Shown here: piece after piece, positions 1 through 11,480 of the stretch
Numbering within the stretch: the first letter of the stretch is position 1
Layout of the letters: the number at the start of each line of letters is the position of its first letter
Source: Montifringilla adamsi
Lineage: Eukaryota; Chordata; Aves; Passeriformes; Passeridae
Direction of reading: 5' to 3'
Assembly (NCBI GenBank): GCA_017590115.1
Contig: JAGGNK010013558.1
Location: 16,408,598-16,472,597 of the forward strand
Length of the DNA: 64,000 nucleotides
Program-made: the position numbers and the translations under genes
Notes under the pieces: generated by a model
Database searches by the model: none
What the model was told of the DNA's origin: nothing
Seen by the model: only the letters and a program-made list of their open reading frames with translations

Positions 1-899
1 TCTGAACAAGCTACTGAAATATGATTAGTTCTTCTATCTGACACTGTGATTACTGCTTAGGAGACATCTGCTGCTGCATAAAATCAAATCTTCCCTTTCT
101 GTCTTCCACTGTGACAATGCCAGAGCTTTTCTCTTTTTTTTCAAGGAGGTGGAGATGATCAAGGAGCACACCAGCACAGCCCAGCCTTTGGCTGAGGAGC
201 ACTGGGACACACCCCGTGGTGGTTTTTGCCCTCTGCAGAGCCCTGGGCTGACAGATTGCCCATTTTCACGGCAGGGGCACAGCTTTATCTCTCTCTCTGT
301 GCATTTGCATGCGCAGGATGTGGCCCTTCCCTGCACTGCAGTGGGGCTGCCAACCCTTGCCAGTGTCCTTGTGACACCCGGTCACAGGAATCGCCGGAGC
401 AGCCTCCAGCTGGGTCTCCACTCCTTCAGAACAAAACGTGTCCCTCTCATCTGTGCAGGTGAAAAGGCATTTTTCAGGATGGCTTCATCAGAGGGCAGGT
501 GGTGGCTTTAGGCTACCCCCCAAAAGGCTGATGGAGTGAGATGCTGCTCTCAGTCCTGGGTGAGAGCAGCATTCAGCACCTTGCAGGGACACAATCCAGA
601 AACTGAAGGCAGCATCAGAGGGGGGAAGAGAGGGAGAGAAGAAAAGTAAAAGGAAAAAATTTTAAAAAAACTAAAACCAGGAATAAAATAATAGCAAAAG
701 AAAAGTAATATTTTTCACATCTGACCTCAAAGCTGCTGGGACTGCTGTGAGGTATTTTTCCCTCTCAGGTTAGTCTGCTCTAAAAGGCTGTGGGCATCAA
801 AGAGAAAACATTATAAAATATCTGTCTTCCACTCGCCTGCATTTTGCCTGTAATAGGTCTCCCACTTACACTGTTACTTTTTCCCCCCCCTCATCTCAG
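1..899. other. Unique noncoding sequence, nothing specific seen
   Basis: Mixed-composition single-copy-looking DNA. Short open frames overlap on both strands (about 149-511 plus, 34-336 minus) but show no domain, signal peptide or splice logic. An A-rich purine stretch lies at about 617-700. No repeat family was recognised. Confidence 0.5.
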
Positions 900-1330
900 C
901 ATAGAACAGAGGATGGCTGCTCACCAGGCTCATTAATATGCATAAAGTGCAGTATAATTAGTTGCCACAGGTAACCCTTCTATAACTGTGTGAATTGAGC
1001 TAATGTGCAAATATACGAAGCACTGCAAGTGGGACGGTGTAAGTAAAAGTCCCCCATTTCATAAAAGGAAATATTTGAATAATATGCAAATGCACTGGAT
1101 GTTATTAACAGGATGTCAAGGTTTGACAGTCCATGTTATTGTGGAAATAAATGAGTTTTGACACAAATAACTTAGATATGCATTGATTTTTTGAGCAAAC
1201 GTTGTAATGAGATGTTATGTATTGTAGTGCAGGTTTATACAGATTTTGATGACTATTAGGGGAAAACATAACAGTGGATCAATTATTAATGTATTCATTA
1301 ATATGCTCCAGTGTGTAACAATAATTATTT
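900..1330. promoter_or_regulatory. Candidate conserved noncoding element with three POU/octamer-like sites
   Basis: This AT-rich block has no repeat signature. It carries a perfect octamer ATGCAAAT at 1084-1091 and two octamer-like sites, ATATGCATAA at 936-945 and ATATGCAT at 1176-1183, together with several TTAAT/ATTAAT homeodomain cores. It also keeps isolated CpGs (ATACGAAG, GGGACGGTG) in otherwise CpG-poor DNA. These are seen directly. POU factors such as OCT1/BRN bind octamers, and clusters of such sites are common in vertebrate developmental enhancers. That this block is an enhancer is inference; AT-rich DNA generates these motifs by chance. No open reading frame of note crosses it. Confidence 0.35.
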
Positions 1331-4300
1331 TCTTTCTTTTCTCTCCCCCCCCCCCTTTAAAATGCAGTTCCTCTTGCATTTTTAATATACCTGCTTGAAA
1401 GTATATGGAGCAGAGTCAATACAGCATTCAAATCACAGGCGTCGGGGAAGATGAACTGTACCTAACCACTGCTGACAAACACTACCCAAATGCTCCTTAC
1501 ACTCTGCATTTCTTCATTATAACTCCCCAGAGGAGGCATTAGCTTCTGTTCTTTCAAGGAACCCAGTTTACATACTGAAGCTCATCAGCAGGTCAAGAGT
1601 TCCTAATGCTGGTCAGTGAGTTTATGTGAATTTCCATTGTGCTGGCATTTGCTCCTGAGAGGCAGGGGGAAGAAGCATCCAGAAAGCATTCAATGCCTAA
1701 GGACAAACATCTGCTGAAATGGCTTGCTGGCCAAGTTCACCAACAGGGGAATCTGCAGTTGATCCATACTGCTGAACCTGCCAGATGTCCCTGTTTTGTG
1801 CCATCTCGTCCTGATTTCTAAAAGGATTGTCATCGGGTCCCTGTAGGTGCCGTGGAGTCCTGCATGGGAGGACGGGCAGAGCCCTGCTCACTGCTCCCAC
1901 TGCCACGCTCCAAGGAGTGCTCCAGAGGGCACTGGTGCCTGGAGGGGGTCAGGCACGTCAGCATGGGCAGCCCAGCAGCAAGAAACCCTGAGCTGAAGTG
2001 GCACAGACTCAGCTCAGCTTGTTTTGGCTTTGCTGTAATGCTGGACCTGCAGAGCCATTTGCACTGGTGCAGAGATGGTGCAGGAGGAATGGGATTCTCC
2101 TTCACCACAATGGCTGCAGGAAGGTGTCCCAAAAGGCCAACCCCCTTTTAAGGAGGATGAGAAATAACTGAGCCTTCATGTCATTAGAATATTAATTGCT
2201 CTGTCACTTGGAAAAAAAAAACCCAAATAACTAACTAATCTGTGCAGTACATTTTCATAATTTGTGGGATCTTCTCTAATATTCTCAGCTTAAGATGCTC
2301 TGGCCTTAAAAGGTTACACCATAAGATGATCACAGAGGGGAAGCCATATTTCTGGACCAACTCTTTCCCAGTCATTTCAGAAACTGTAACAAAGCAGCAG
2401 TTGTTCTGAAAGGGAGCCATCTGAAGAGAACTAGTCAAGCCCCTGAATCTTCTCCTTGGAAATTGCATCAAGAGAAATTGGATTATTTGGGGGGTGGTCA
2501 AGAAAGATTCTTTTCTCAGGGTAATCTGGAAAGTACTGCTGAGAGGGTTTGGATTCTTATAAAATATGGGCACAATCCACTCCTTGCTCTGCCTGAAAAT
2601 GTACTTTTCAAAACTCCTCAACTTTGCAGGAATACAAGACACAGAAATCTTGGCCCTCCAGGAATCTTTCCTGTCACACAGGAGAGACACTCCTTGTTGC
2701 TCAGTATTTTGTTAAAAGGTGCTGGGAGATGTATTCTGGCCTGCAGAGTGGGGGGGCAAGTGAAGATATTCTCCTGACTTTTCTTCACAATAAATGGGAT
2801 TCCTCTCACTTTAGCTCAGCTAACAGCCTGTCCATGGTGATTCATCCCAAATAACCAAACTTGCCTCCAGACAGCCCTGTCCTTCCCCACTGGCAACAAG
2901 TGAAGCCTGGATGAATAGCTCCAACTTTCATACTTCCTCGTATGGCAGCTGAACTCAATGACCCAACAACTGCCCAGACCAGAAGTCACCCTTTGAACAC
3001 CAAATGTTTTTCCATGGTGCTACAGCAGCAGCAGCACTATTTAGTGCTGCCCTATGGACCACCATGGCCAGGTCTAACTGCTATTAAACTGTGACATGAA
3101 CAAGTAAATGCTGGAGGCAAGAAGGGAAAATAGCCACAGAGAAACAACCTAAGACTGGATACCCCCAGTTGTGAAAGCACAAGAAGAAATACAAGACCAG
3201 ATTTAAAACTGTGGCTAAAATCACCAGAAGAATGAAGAAGCACATTTGCTAATTGTGTGCATGTCATAAATACTGGGATAGCTGGAGACTCACTGCTTAA
3301 AACACTCATTTTATCCAGCCAATTAGCATGCTGCCTAGACCATTATCTAGCATTACTGTGGGTTTCACAGCACACAATGAAGATGTTCATGTAATTATAA
3401 CATGATCCAGGTGACCTCCTGTACCACAGGTAATACATTGTGCCTCTTGCACTGCCTAATTCTGGCCAACAGACCCGAGACAACCCTGAGTTGTTAAGCT
3501 ACAGACAAGATTTCAAAAGTGTTTCCAGCCTTCAGGCATCCAAAATAATAAGTCATTTGAGGTCTTGTGTTTTCGAGAACAGGTACTGATTTTCAGGGGC
3601 AGATTAGATGCCTGAACATTTGAGGCTTTTGCTTTGGAGATAATAACTCTCTGATGGATTTTGCTCACAGTCATCATTGCTGGGTAAGTGAATCTGAAAG
3701 CAGCATGAGTGTATAATTGACTGCACACCGAGGTCTGGCTCGGCTCAGTGACGTAACCAAGGAACAGGGAAAAGCTTCAGCTGCCAAGGAAAGGGAATAT
3801 TCTCCTTAGCCCGTAAAAAATACAGCCTCCCAAACCCAGGTTTGAAACTCAGAGCCAAATTTCCACACATGACTATTAAAAGTAAACTCTCTGAAAATCA
3901 TTCCCCTTTTCTCTTAGATACTTGTAAAATTCCAGTGTCACTCTCATATACAGGTGAAAATAAAGCCAGCAATTCCTACTAATACCAATGCCTCTACAGG
4001 CACAGCTTTAGCGATGCAGAACATCTTTTGTCTTTATCATTTGCATTTATTTATAAGGCTACTCTCTCCCATCACTGGGTAGCATCACATGTTGCATAAT
4101 TGTGTAATGCAGCAGAAGAGAATAACTGGGATTCCTGCTAGAAAACCCAGAGAAATCATTTCGTGTTGGTTTTTTCCAAGCCAATAATAATCTCATACAA
4201 AAACACAATACTTTCCCTGCAGCAATATTATGAAGTCTGCAAAAGACCATCTCCCAAGGAACAGACTGGCAGCTCACAATTAACCCAGGCAATGCCAACA

Positions 4301-7300
4301 AGAATAAGAAAATACTTTTGTGTAACTCTTTGTAGGATAACCAGGATATTACTAATATTGTACTTATTACTTCACACTTTTTGGAAGGAGATTATCAAGA
4401 GTTTTCTAAAAGGAGGGAAAATCCTTGCCTGCTCTTTATAGGTGTGGAAATCATAGCAAGGGGAGATGCAGTGAACAGCCTGTGATCATCCACTGCAAAA
4501 CAGGGAGAGATCAAAGGGTTCTGGTGATCTCCCAAGTGAGCAGTGAGCACTCTGCAGCTCACAGGGCTCCAGGCCCCCCTCAGCCACTGAGGGCTCCTGG
4601 CAGGATGTGTTACACTTCTAATATTCATGTACCCACATTTCTTCTGTTCAGTGGAAAGCAAAGTGCAGGCAGGGACAGAAGACCCAAGCAGTGATGTGTG
4701 GCTCCTCTTGGCCCCTGTATCCAGCCTGGAAGCTCAGACAGGGCTGGCAGCTCAGAGCTGCTCCCATCTCTGCACACTGATGATGCCTCCCAGCTGCTCC
4801 TCCATGATCCTCTAACAAAAGATCCCCTGAGCTGCCTTCTCTGATTTGAAGAGACATCTGACTCACTGTTTGCTTTACCTGAGGCATCTCTCTTCCTACT
4901 TGTCATAGTGATATGAAAACCTGGGCTGTTTCCAGCTGGTGATATCACCATCATTTCAGCTCCCTCATGTAGTGAAATAACATTCCTTCATCTTAGCAAG
5001 GACCGGTCCATACATTTTTTCCCCTCTGCTGAATCACTCCAATTTGCTTTGACTGAATGAAGAGGAATGTGATCAGTGTATTTTCAACACTCCAGTCCAC
5101 CTAGAGCCTCCTTAGCTGTTTCAGATCTCAAGTCAAATGAGTTGATTTCTATGAGCTGACCCTCAGTTGTCCCTATGGTTTGAGCCAAGGTCCACCAAGG
5201 CAGTTCAATGCTCTCCACAAAGGGTGACAAAGCTGGCAATGGGATCCCTCTAAGGAGGATTTTCCACAGGGGAACAGATTCATTCAGAGCATAAAGAAAG
5301 TTTACAAAGCTCCCCACCATCACCCTGTCCTACTGTAGCTGCACAAAGTAGTTACAATACACAGAGCCTTGTTCCACAGAAATAATTTTCCTCCTTTTAC
5401 TCTCTCCTTCCTTAGTTCAGAGTCAAAACAGAGCAGGGAAAAAAAAGTGAAAACAAAATGGGGGACCCAGTGTACAGGAAAAAAAACAGGAACTGAAAAT
5501 CAAGCCAGAAAAAATGATCTTTTATATTCAACATTTATATTTTTTTAAAGTATGCAGTGAATAACTTTGGTGAGTTCTTGAACTTGGTTTTTTTTTTCCC
5601 CCAACAAAACTAATTTACCTTTTTTACCTACTCCACCAGACAAGCAGGCAAATAGCTGCAATCCTCTCCTGAGAAGCTTTGCTCAGGTTCTTGCCCTCTC
5701 TAATGTGATTGCCAACACAGACTGACAGCTGGTACCATCTGCAGTGCTGGATTTTCTGATCTGAATAACTTCCCACTCTTCCAATGAGACAAACAGGTCA
5801 TTTCAGATTAGATATCAAACCTCACCAGGTTTTGGTCACTTCTGGCCTGGGTCACATTTGACTACAACCTGTCACTTGCAAGTCATCTATCAACAGGTTG
5901 CTCCTACCTTCAAAAACACCAGGTTCAATCATTCAAGTAGTAAACCTCAGTCTTAGCCCCTGTAGCCTTTAAAATACATGAAGGAGGATATTTAAGGAAA
6001 GATTTTAGGGGCTTTTTTATTCGTTTACTACCTCACAATAAACTTGCATGTTTTATTTGTGAAGAGGGGTGGATTTGGAAAAAAAATAATACAAACAAAA
6101 GGCAACTATATTAAAATGCTAAAATTCAGTGCCAGGCAAAACAACACATGGTAAAGAAATGCTGAAGTGCAGCTCAGAGAACCTTTTTCCCCTTGCCTAT
6201 GAGATGGAGGGTACATGGCTCTCCATCACAAGTACTTGCACACCCAGAGCCCCACAGTCTCTCTTTCAGCTCATTCAGTCTGAGCAAAATGAGGAAATCA
6301 AGAACACCAGAGCAGCAAAGAGGGGGTTTGCAAAGATGCAACGACTGCCCATGCAATTAAATACCTGCACTGTGCACAGTGAGCCTTCACAGATTTGAGA
6401 GCACCACAAAGGTGGGTTTAGCAGTTAAAGAATGTTTAGAAGCTGATAAAGACAGAAAACATTGGCAATACAGAAGCAGGATGCCTGCAATGTCCTGGTT
6501 TCCCAGCACTCATTCATTGCCATGTTAATAAGGCCCCACAGTGTGATGATGCTGGAACAGACCTGCCTTGTTTTCATGGCTGTGCCCACCAGATCTCTCC
6601 TCTTCTGCATCTTTGACATCACACATCACCTTCAACATTACACTTGTCTTCATGGTTTCACCCTGCTATTCTGCCTACTTACAGACCATTTTCCTTTCAT
6701 TTCTAAAATTAAAACTCAGCCACCCGAAGGCACTTCATATGACACTGTTTGCTTAATAATATTTTTAAAGGACTTTAATTGCTTAGGCTAAAGTCTTCAA
6801 ATTTGTTTCAATACCTTCAACATCAAACTCCACATTCTTTTGTCAACTCAGGTTTAACTCACTTGAAAGGCTGGACTACAAAAGAAGAGAAAGGAGAATG
6901 ACTACTTAGGTTTGTATAATGCACAGGGCCCCTCTTTCCCATCCCTAAGAGGAAAACACCAAAGAATAAGTGTGTTTTTCAGAAAAGCTTTTTGTCTTGA
7001 TATGGAGACAAGGGGGAAAACATCACTATTACCATTAACTTGTCACTGCTTATTTACCCTTGTTGAGATAAACACATGCCTGAGTCATTTCACTTCAGCA
7101 TCCAAACACTGGTTCTTGTTATAACTTCACAGATAGATTAAAGAACCTCTTACAAGTAGTGTTTTCCTGCTGTGGAGGCACTTAACACTGAAGACAAGTC
7201 ATCTCTCAATCTTATTTCTGATGAGTTAAAAAGATTGAGAGTATCTCGTGGCAAAGCATTTTCCCCAGCACCTCTTTCCTGCCTCCTCTCCAATTTACCA

Positions 7301-7689
7301 GTATATTTTTCAGAATGGGAGCATGAGAAGAATCAAGATAAAGCAGAGCACCATTGTCTTCCTAAAGACAGGGGTGAAGTTGCCATCCCACTTCACTGCC
7401 TCGTGGATTAAACATCCATGACTCCTGCAGCCCTTCAGGATTAGCACAGGAACAGGGGGACTCTGCTGACACATCCACAGGGAAGGAAAGGGAAGCTAGA
7501 AAGGGGCACAAATCCTCATGGAGTCATTTAAGGTTATCAAAATCTACATATTCTTGTGGACAAGGAGCTGCAGCTCCAAGAAGGAGTTTGCTTCATGACT
7601 CCCTTTACTCTGGATGGAACTACTCACTGACTTTTTGCACTGACATTGTTGCAATCCCATTTTTAGCACTGGACTGACAAACACATATC
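1331..7689. other. Unique noncoding sequence with scattered open frames
   Basis: No recognised gene or mobile element. The longest frame is a 151-codon minus-strand frame at 2235-2690; its translation is low in recognisable motifs, has no flanking splice-site logic, and overlaps equally long unrelated frames on the plus strand (2463-2777, 2624-2854). Short homopolymers occur at 1347-1357 (C-rich), 2210-2222 (A) and 5588-5601 (T/C). The stretch 4000-4440 is AT-rich and repeat-free but has no standout motif cluster. Nothing else can be supported. Confidence 0.5.
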
Positions 7690-7965
7690 TCAATCATGTT
7701 TCCATGGCTGCTTTTACAGTTTAATGGTGTGTTATAGTTTAAATGGTCACCAATTGAACGGGCCTTGTTGGTTTATGAAATAGCTGTTAATATTAGATTG
7801 CACAGTTGGGAATATTACAGCGTGCACTTGGGCATTAAATATTAATTTGTCTGGTGAGAGCTGAGACTATTTGAAGTGTAAGAATTGAAACTTGGGCAGG
7901 GCTTCAGAGTGTTGTTGCCAGTGGCTTAATGATGTATGAAGTGTGTGCTAGCCTGAGTCTTTGGG
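7690..7965. promoter_or_regulatory. Candidate conserved noncoding element
   Basis: A repeat-free AT-rich block containing CAATTGAACGGGCC near 7750, with a retained CpG, and a dense run of homeodomain/MEF2-like AT cores including ATTAAATATTAAT at 7834-7846. It has no credible reading frame. The texture (retained CpG, many TAAT cores, no low-complexity decay) resembles vertebrate conserved noncoding elements. The assignment is inference and needs cross-species alignment. Confidence 0.3.
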
Positions 7966-9214
7966 GTACCACAGCCTTCAGTTCAGGCCCTTGGCCTGCA
8001 TTTTCCATTTTGTCCTTGTCACAATGAATACTGAAATAAAGACATACAGATTTCTAGTGCACATTCCCTCTTTCAGCTATTCCAGGGCTTTTTCCAGATG
8101 ATCCACCTATTCCTGCTCAAAGTGGGTCACACAGCACTGTGGCAAATATCATTTTTTCTGCCAGAAGCCTCTTCATAGTAAACACTGCATCCCCCAAGGA
8201 TACTCTATTGCCAGCTCTCTCCTCTTTTGTGTAATTCTTATTAGAACAGTCAACACAAGGCTATATTGATCTCTCAAACACCATCAGAGACTCAGGAAAA
8301 ATCAAAATCAGTCACAGAAGAACTCACATTGAAAGGTGTTGTTGTGGTCAGTTAAGCAGAAATGGGATGGGTGCATGTGAATAACTCATGAAGCAGCAAT
8401 TCTTAGCTTTGGTGATTCCAGGTCTTGCACAGGAATTGCCAATATGTAACACTTGTGCACCTGCAGAGATACTGAAAGTCTTTTTAGTGCCCAGAGACCT
8501 TCAGATGGGCACACTGTAAATTGGATAGAGATTGAACCTATGCCACAGCTAAAAATATTCTATTCCATAAACCCAGAACCTTGGTTTTATTAAGAGGACT
8601 GAGTGAAGTTGTTCAGAGTTCAGTCAGCTTAGCTAACGTGAGTTGAAAATGGATTTGGTGCCTTGGCCACTCCAGGAGTTATTTCTGCAGCTGTACCTGG
8701 TGTTTGCCCACTCACGTGTTCATGAATGATCTGAAACCTGTCCCTGTAAAACCCAGCACCTACCAGAGTTCTGTTAGACTGCAGAACACCTCCCTGTACC
8801 ACAGCAGCGTTCTGCCTGACAGCCAAAGCTCTGGCAGGGTGGGTTTAGTATCAGTATTTCTTATTTACTTACTTTGCTTGTTAGGGACCTGGGACAGCAG
8901 AGTCAATGCTAGTCAATTCTTTCAGAAAAAAGTCAGACAATTCCTCAAGTATTAAATATGTACCTTATTAACTTTACACACAGTTCCTACAGCCTACCTG
9001 CATGGTTAATATTACAAAGAACACACACTGGGAGAATCAGGTGGTGTTACCCTGGAGATTGCAGAGGATGGGATATTTCTCTGACTCAAACTACTATAAA
9101 TTCAAAAGGCAGACAGTATTTTACTCCAAAGACCTTCAGTGCAGCCTCTCTAGGTGTGGTCAGTAGAGTGTGCAATACACCTTGGGCCACTCTGCTCAAA
9201 AACAGTTTGCAAAA
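7966..9214. other. Unique noncoding sequence
   Basis: No recognised gene, repeat or motif cluster. Short overlapping frames on both strands at 8629-8955 show no family resemblance. Confidence 0.45.
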
Positions 9215-9512
9215 CTGTGTGAAGCAACACTGGCAGTGAATTTGTGAAACTTTCTGCCACAGGAGGCTGTGGAGGCAGAGGGTATCTGCAGTGTTTAAAG
9301 GGATTAGAGAAACCCATGGACAGCAGGTCTAGCAGAGGCACAGGCAGGAATGTACCCTCTAACACCCTTAATCCAATGATTACAGATGCTGGAGGCATAC
9401 CAAGGGAAAAGGCTGCACAAGGTGGCTGGAGTCACACCCTCCTTCTGGACAACAACTTTCGGGGGCAGTTTAAGACACCCAGGCTGGTTGAGTGATTGCT
9501 CTGACCTAACCT
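9215..9512 (+). mobile_element. Old CR1-family LINE 3' fragment (sense)
   Basis: The order of landmarks matches the 3' end of old amniote CR1 elements. 'CTGCCACAGGAGGCTGTGGAG' near 9253-9275 corresponds to the CR1 'TTGCCACAGGATGTTGTGGAGG' stretch. It is followed by 'GGGATTAGAGAAACCCATGG' at about 9299-9318 (CR1 'AGGATTAGA(C/T)AAATTCATGG'), then 'GACAGCAGGTCTA', and a terminal 'GCTCTGACCTAACC' near 9500 (CR1 'GGTCTGACCCAGT'). The fragment is 5'-truncated and heavily diverged, so it predates the better-preserved CR1 tails at 47.8 and 36.9 kb. The 83-codon frame across 9244-9495 is by-product coding potential and not a gene. The family match is from memory of CR1 consensus features. Confidence 0.7.
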
Positions 9513-9540
9513 GTGATTTCTAAGCCAGTTTTTACCTCAA

Positions 9541-9595
9541 TTTTTTTTTTTTTTTTTTTAATTTTGCAGCTTTTTTTTTTTTTTTAATCTTGCAG
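9541..9595 (+). repeat. Duplicated poly-T plus TTGCAG unit
   Basis: T19 at 9541-9559 is followed by AATTTTGCAG ending at 9569, and then T15 at 9571-9585 is followed by AATCTTGCAG ending at 9595. The unit is therefore present twice in tandem (about 26-30 bp each). Each copy has the form of a strong polypyrimidine tract plus AG splice acceptor, but no convincing exon follows. It is most simply a slipped or duplicated homopolymer. Confidence 0.8.
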
Positions 9596-10839
9596 ATGAA
9601 GCCAGACCTGAGTGTATTTGACAGGAGTGGTGAGCTCCTGCCAGAACTGGAGGGAGCCTGATGGTGAATGATCCCAGCATGGCTGCAGGTGGCTTAAATA
9701 CCAAAAATGTAATAGTATTAGCAGCAGCACTGCCCACTTCATCCAGTTTCATGTCACTCCTAGGGTTTCTGATAGGTTTCAGGACACACATGGAACAAGC
9801 AGAGACCTCATACAGCTGCTCTGAGATCTGTCTCCATCTGGGGAGTCAAAGCCCCTCACAGAGGAGCTCTCTAAAGGACTATTTATCTGATATTTCCTGA
9901 TTAGCATTTCCGGGAACAATTTTGCTTTATAAGGAAATCCAAGGAATAGAGTTATTGATAAGCCTGAAACTTGCTTCCATGATTTCAAAAGTGACTGATG
10001 GTTTTGAGTACCTCTGACTGCAGCTGGACATTTCAAGATGCTTTAAAGGCCCCCCAGTTTTAGATGTCATAAGTCCTAGAGAGGGGAAAACTACTGCCCT
10101 CTTTCCACACCTCCAATTGTGCAAAGAAAAGAAACCAAAATCAACAGCCTTTGGAAAAACCTAAAACTCTGATTTTGAGATGAAGCACAAGAATTAAAAG
10201 GGTAATGACAGCTGCCAAGAGAGGAAAGACTTCAGTACATGCCTCCAGGTGAGCAGATACTTCAGCACTGATGAAACATATGGCTTTATCTCAAACACAC
10301 CTTTGACATTTCCAGTGTATGTGTCTGGGTGGGAATGGGTGTAAAACAGAGCACAGCTCCTGTAAAAAAAAATGGAAGCAGACTTCAGAGCCAATTGGGA
10401 AACACATGGCGACACCAGATAAAAGAGACAGACAGAAAATAAAAAGAGCAAAAATTCTGCCAAAGGGGAAAATCACAACTCACATCCTCTGCTTTGGAGA
10501 TGGCTCTGTATGATTACAAGCACGCTGTGAATATGGCTGTTCTGATAAAAACAGTCTGCACCGTTCACACAGGAAAGCTCTTCTTTGGGGGATAAACTGT
10601 TCTTAGTTTCTGGTTTTTTCTTTTCCTCCAGAAAAGCAGCTTTTGGGTCCACCCAGCCATGTCACATGCAAAGCCCAGCCTATGAGCAAACACCCAAACA
10701 CACACCCCAACGCCTAAGTGCATATTCATTTGAACCACAGTGACAGCCTCATTTGGAAACAAATTAGGGGTTAACTAAGAAGTCCATGACAGAGGCAGAA
10801 TCAAGTTTCCCTTTTCCCCTCACTGTCTGTTAGAATTAG
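9596..10839. other. Unique noncoding sequence
   Basis: Several 60-90 codon frames overlap on opposite strands (for example 9661-9900 plus, 9779-10036 minus, 10194-10463 minus). None has a recognisable family, signal peptide logic or splice structure. No repeat was recognised. Confidence 0.45.
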
Positions 10840-11480
10840 AAAGTGTCTATGAGCAGTGTGTGTCAAGAATATGAACATGAGATGTCATTTCTCCTGCCTC
10901 TAATTGAAGCCAAGATAAATGAAGTGGAAAGGCGGCGTCCAATCCAATCAAAACATGAAAAAGGTATTTTGACATGTAAATTACAAACTTCCTGTGTATT
11001 TTGTCTCCCCAATTACACCCTCCCCTGTCATGTTTTTTCAAATTATATCTTAATCTCCCAGTCTCCTAATAATTATGTCATCATTCTTGGGCCTTGAACA
11101 CTATGTAATGGTATTTTATAGGATGTGCCATTCATTATTAACTAAACTTACTCTCTGTCCCCGGTGATGCTATTTCTCATGGTGTTCAAATATGCATTGT
11201 GTCAGTTCTCCCTTTGTAAATGTTAGGCCAGTTCCACTCACTGCTTCCTGATTAAATGGTGTGGAGTAGGCGAGATACCTTCAGACAGTTCATTCTGCCC
11301 ATCACTGTTTCATAGGGATGCACGCTCCCTGGTATTTTTTTAATGGGATGGGTGAATGGTTTCAAATGGAACCTCCCAGTCAGTTTGGATTACTGAAGGA
11401 GCTGCGTGGCTTTCATGGTGTAATTGACTGTGTTTTCTCTCCACCTCTTGAAAGGGGAGGCAGCATTGGCTCAAATTAAA
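10840..11480. promoter_or_regulatory. Candidate conserved noncoding element
   Basis: A repeat-free block with retained CpGs (GGCGGCGTCC near 10932, CCCCGGTGATG near 11160, GGCGAGATACC near 11269), an ATATGCAT POU-like site near 11190, and several TAAT cores (TAATAATTATGTCATCATT near 11069, CATTATTAAC near 11133). Frames at 10843-11097 (plus) and 10847-11041 (minus) overlap in opposite orientation and look like chance. The pattern resembles developmental conserved noncoding elements. Function is inferred only. Confidence 0.35.

Noticed and set aside
2235..2690. 151-codon minus-strand frame
   Set aside because: No family resemblance, opposing plus-strand frames of similar length, and no splice or promoter context.
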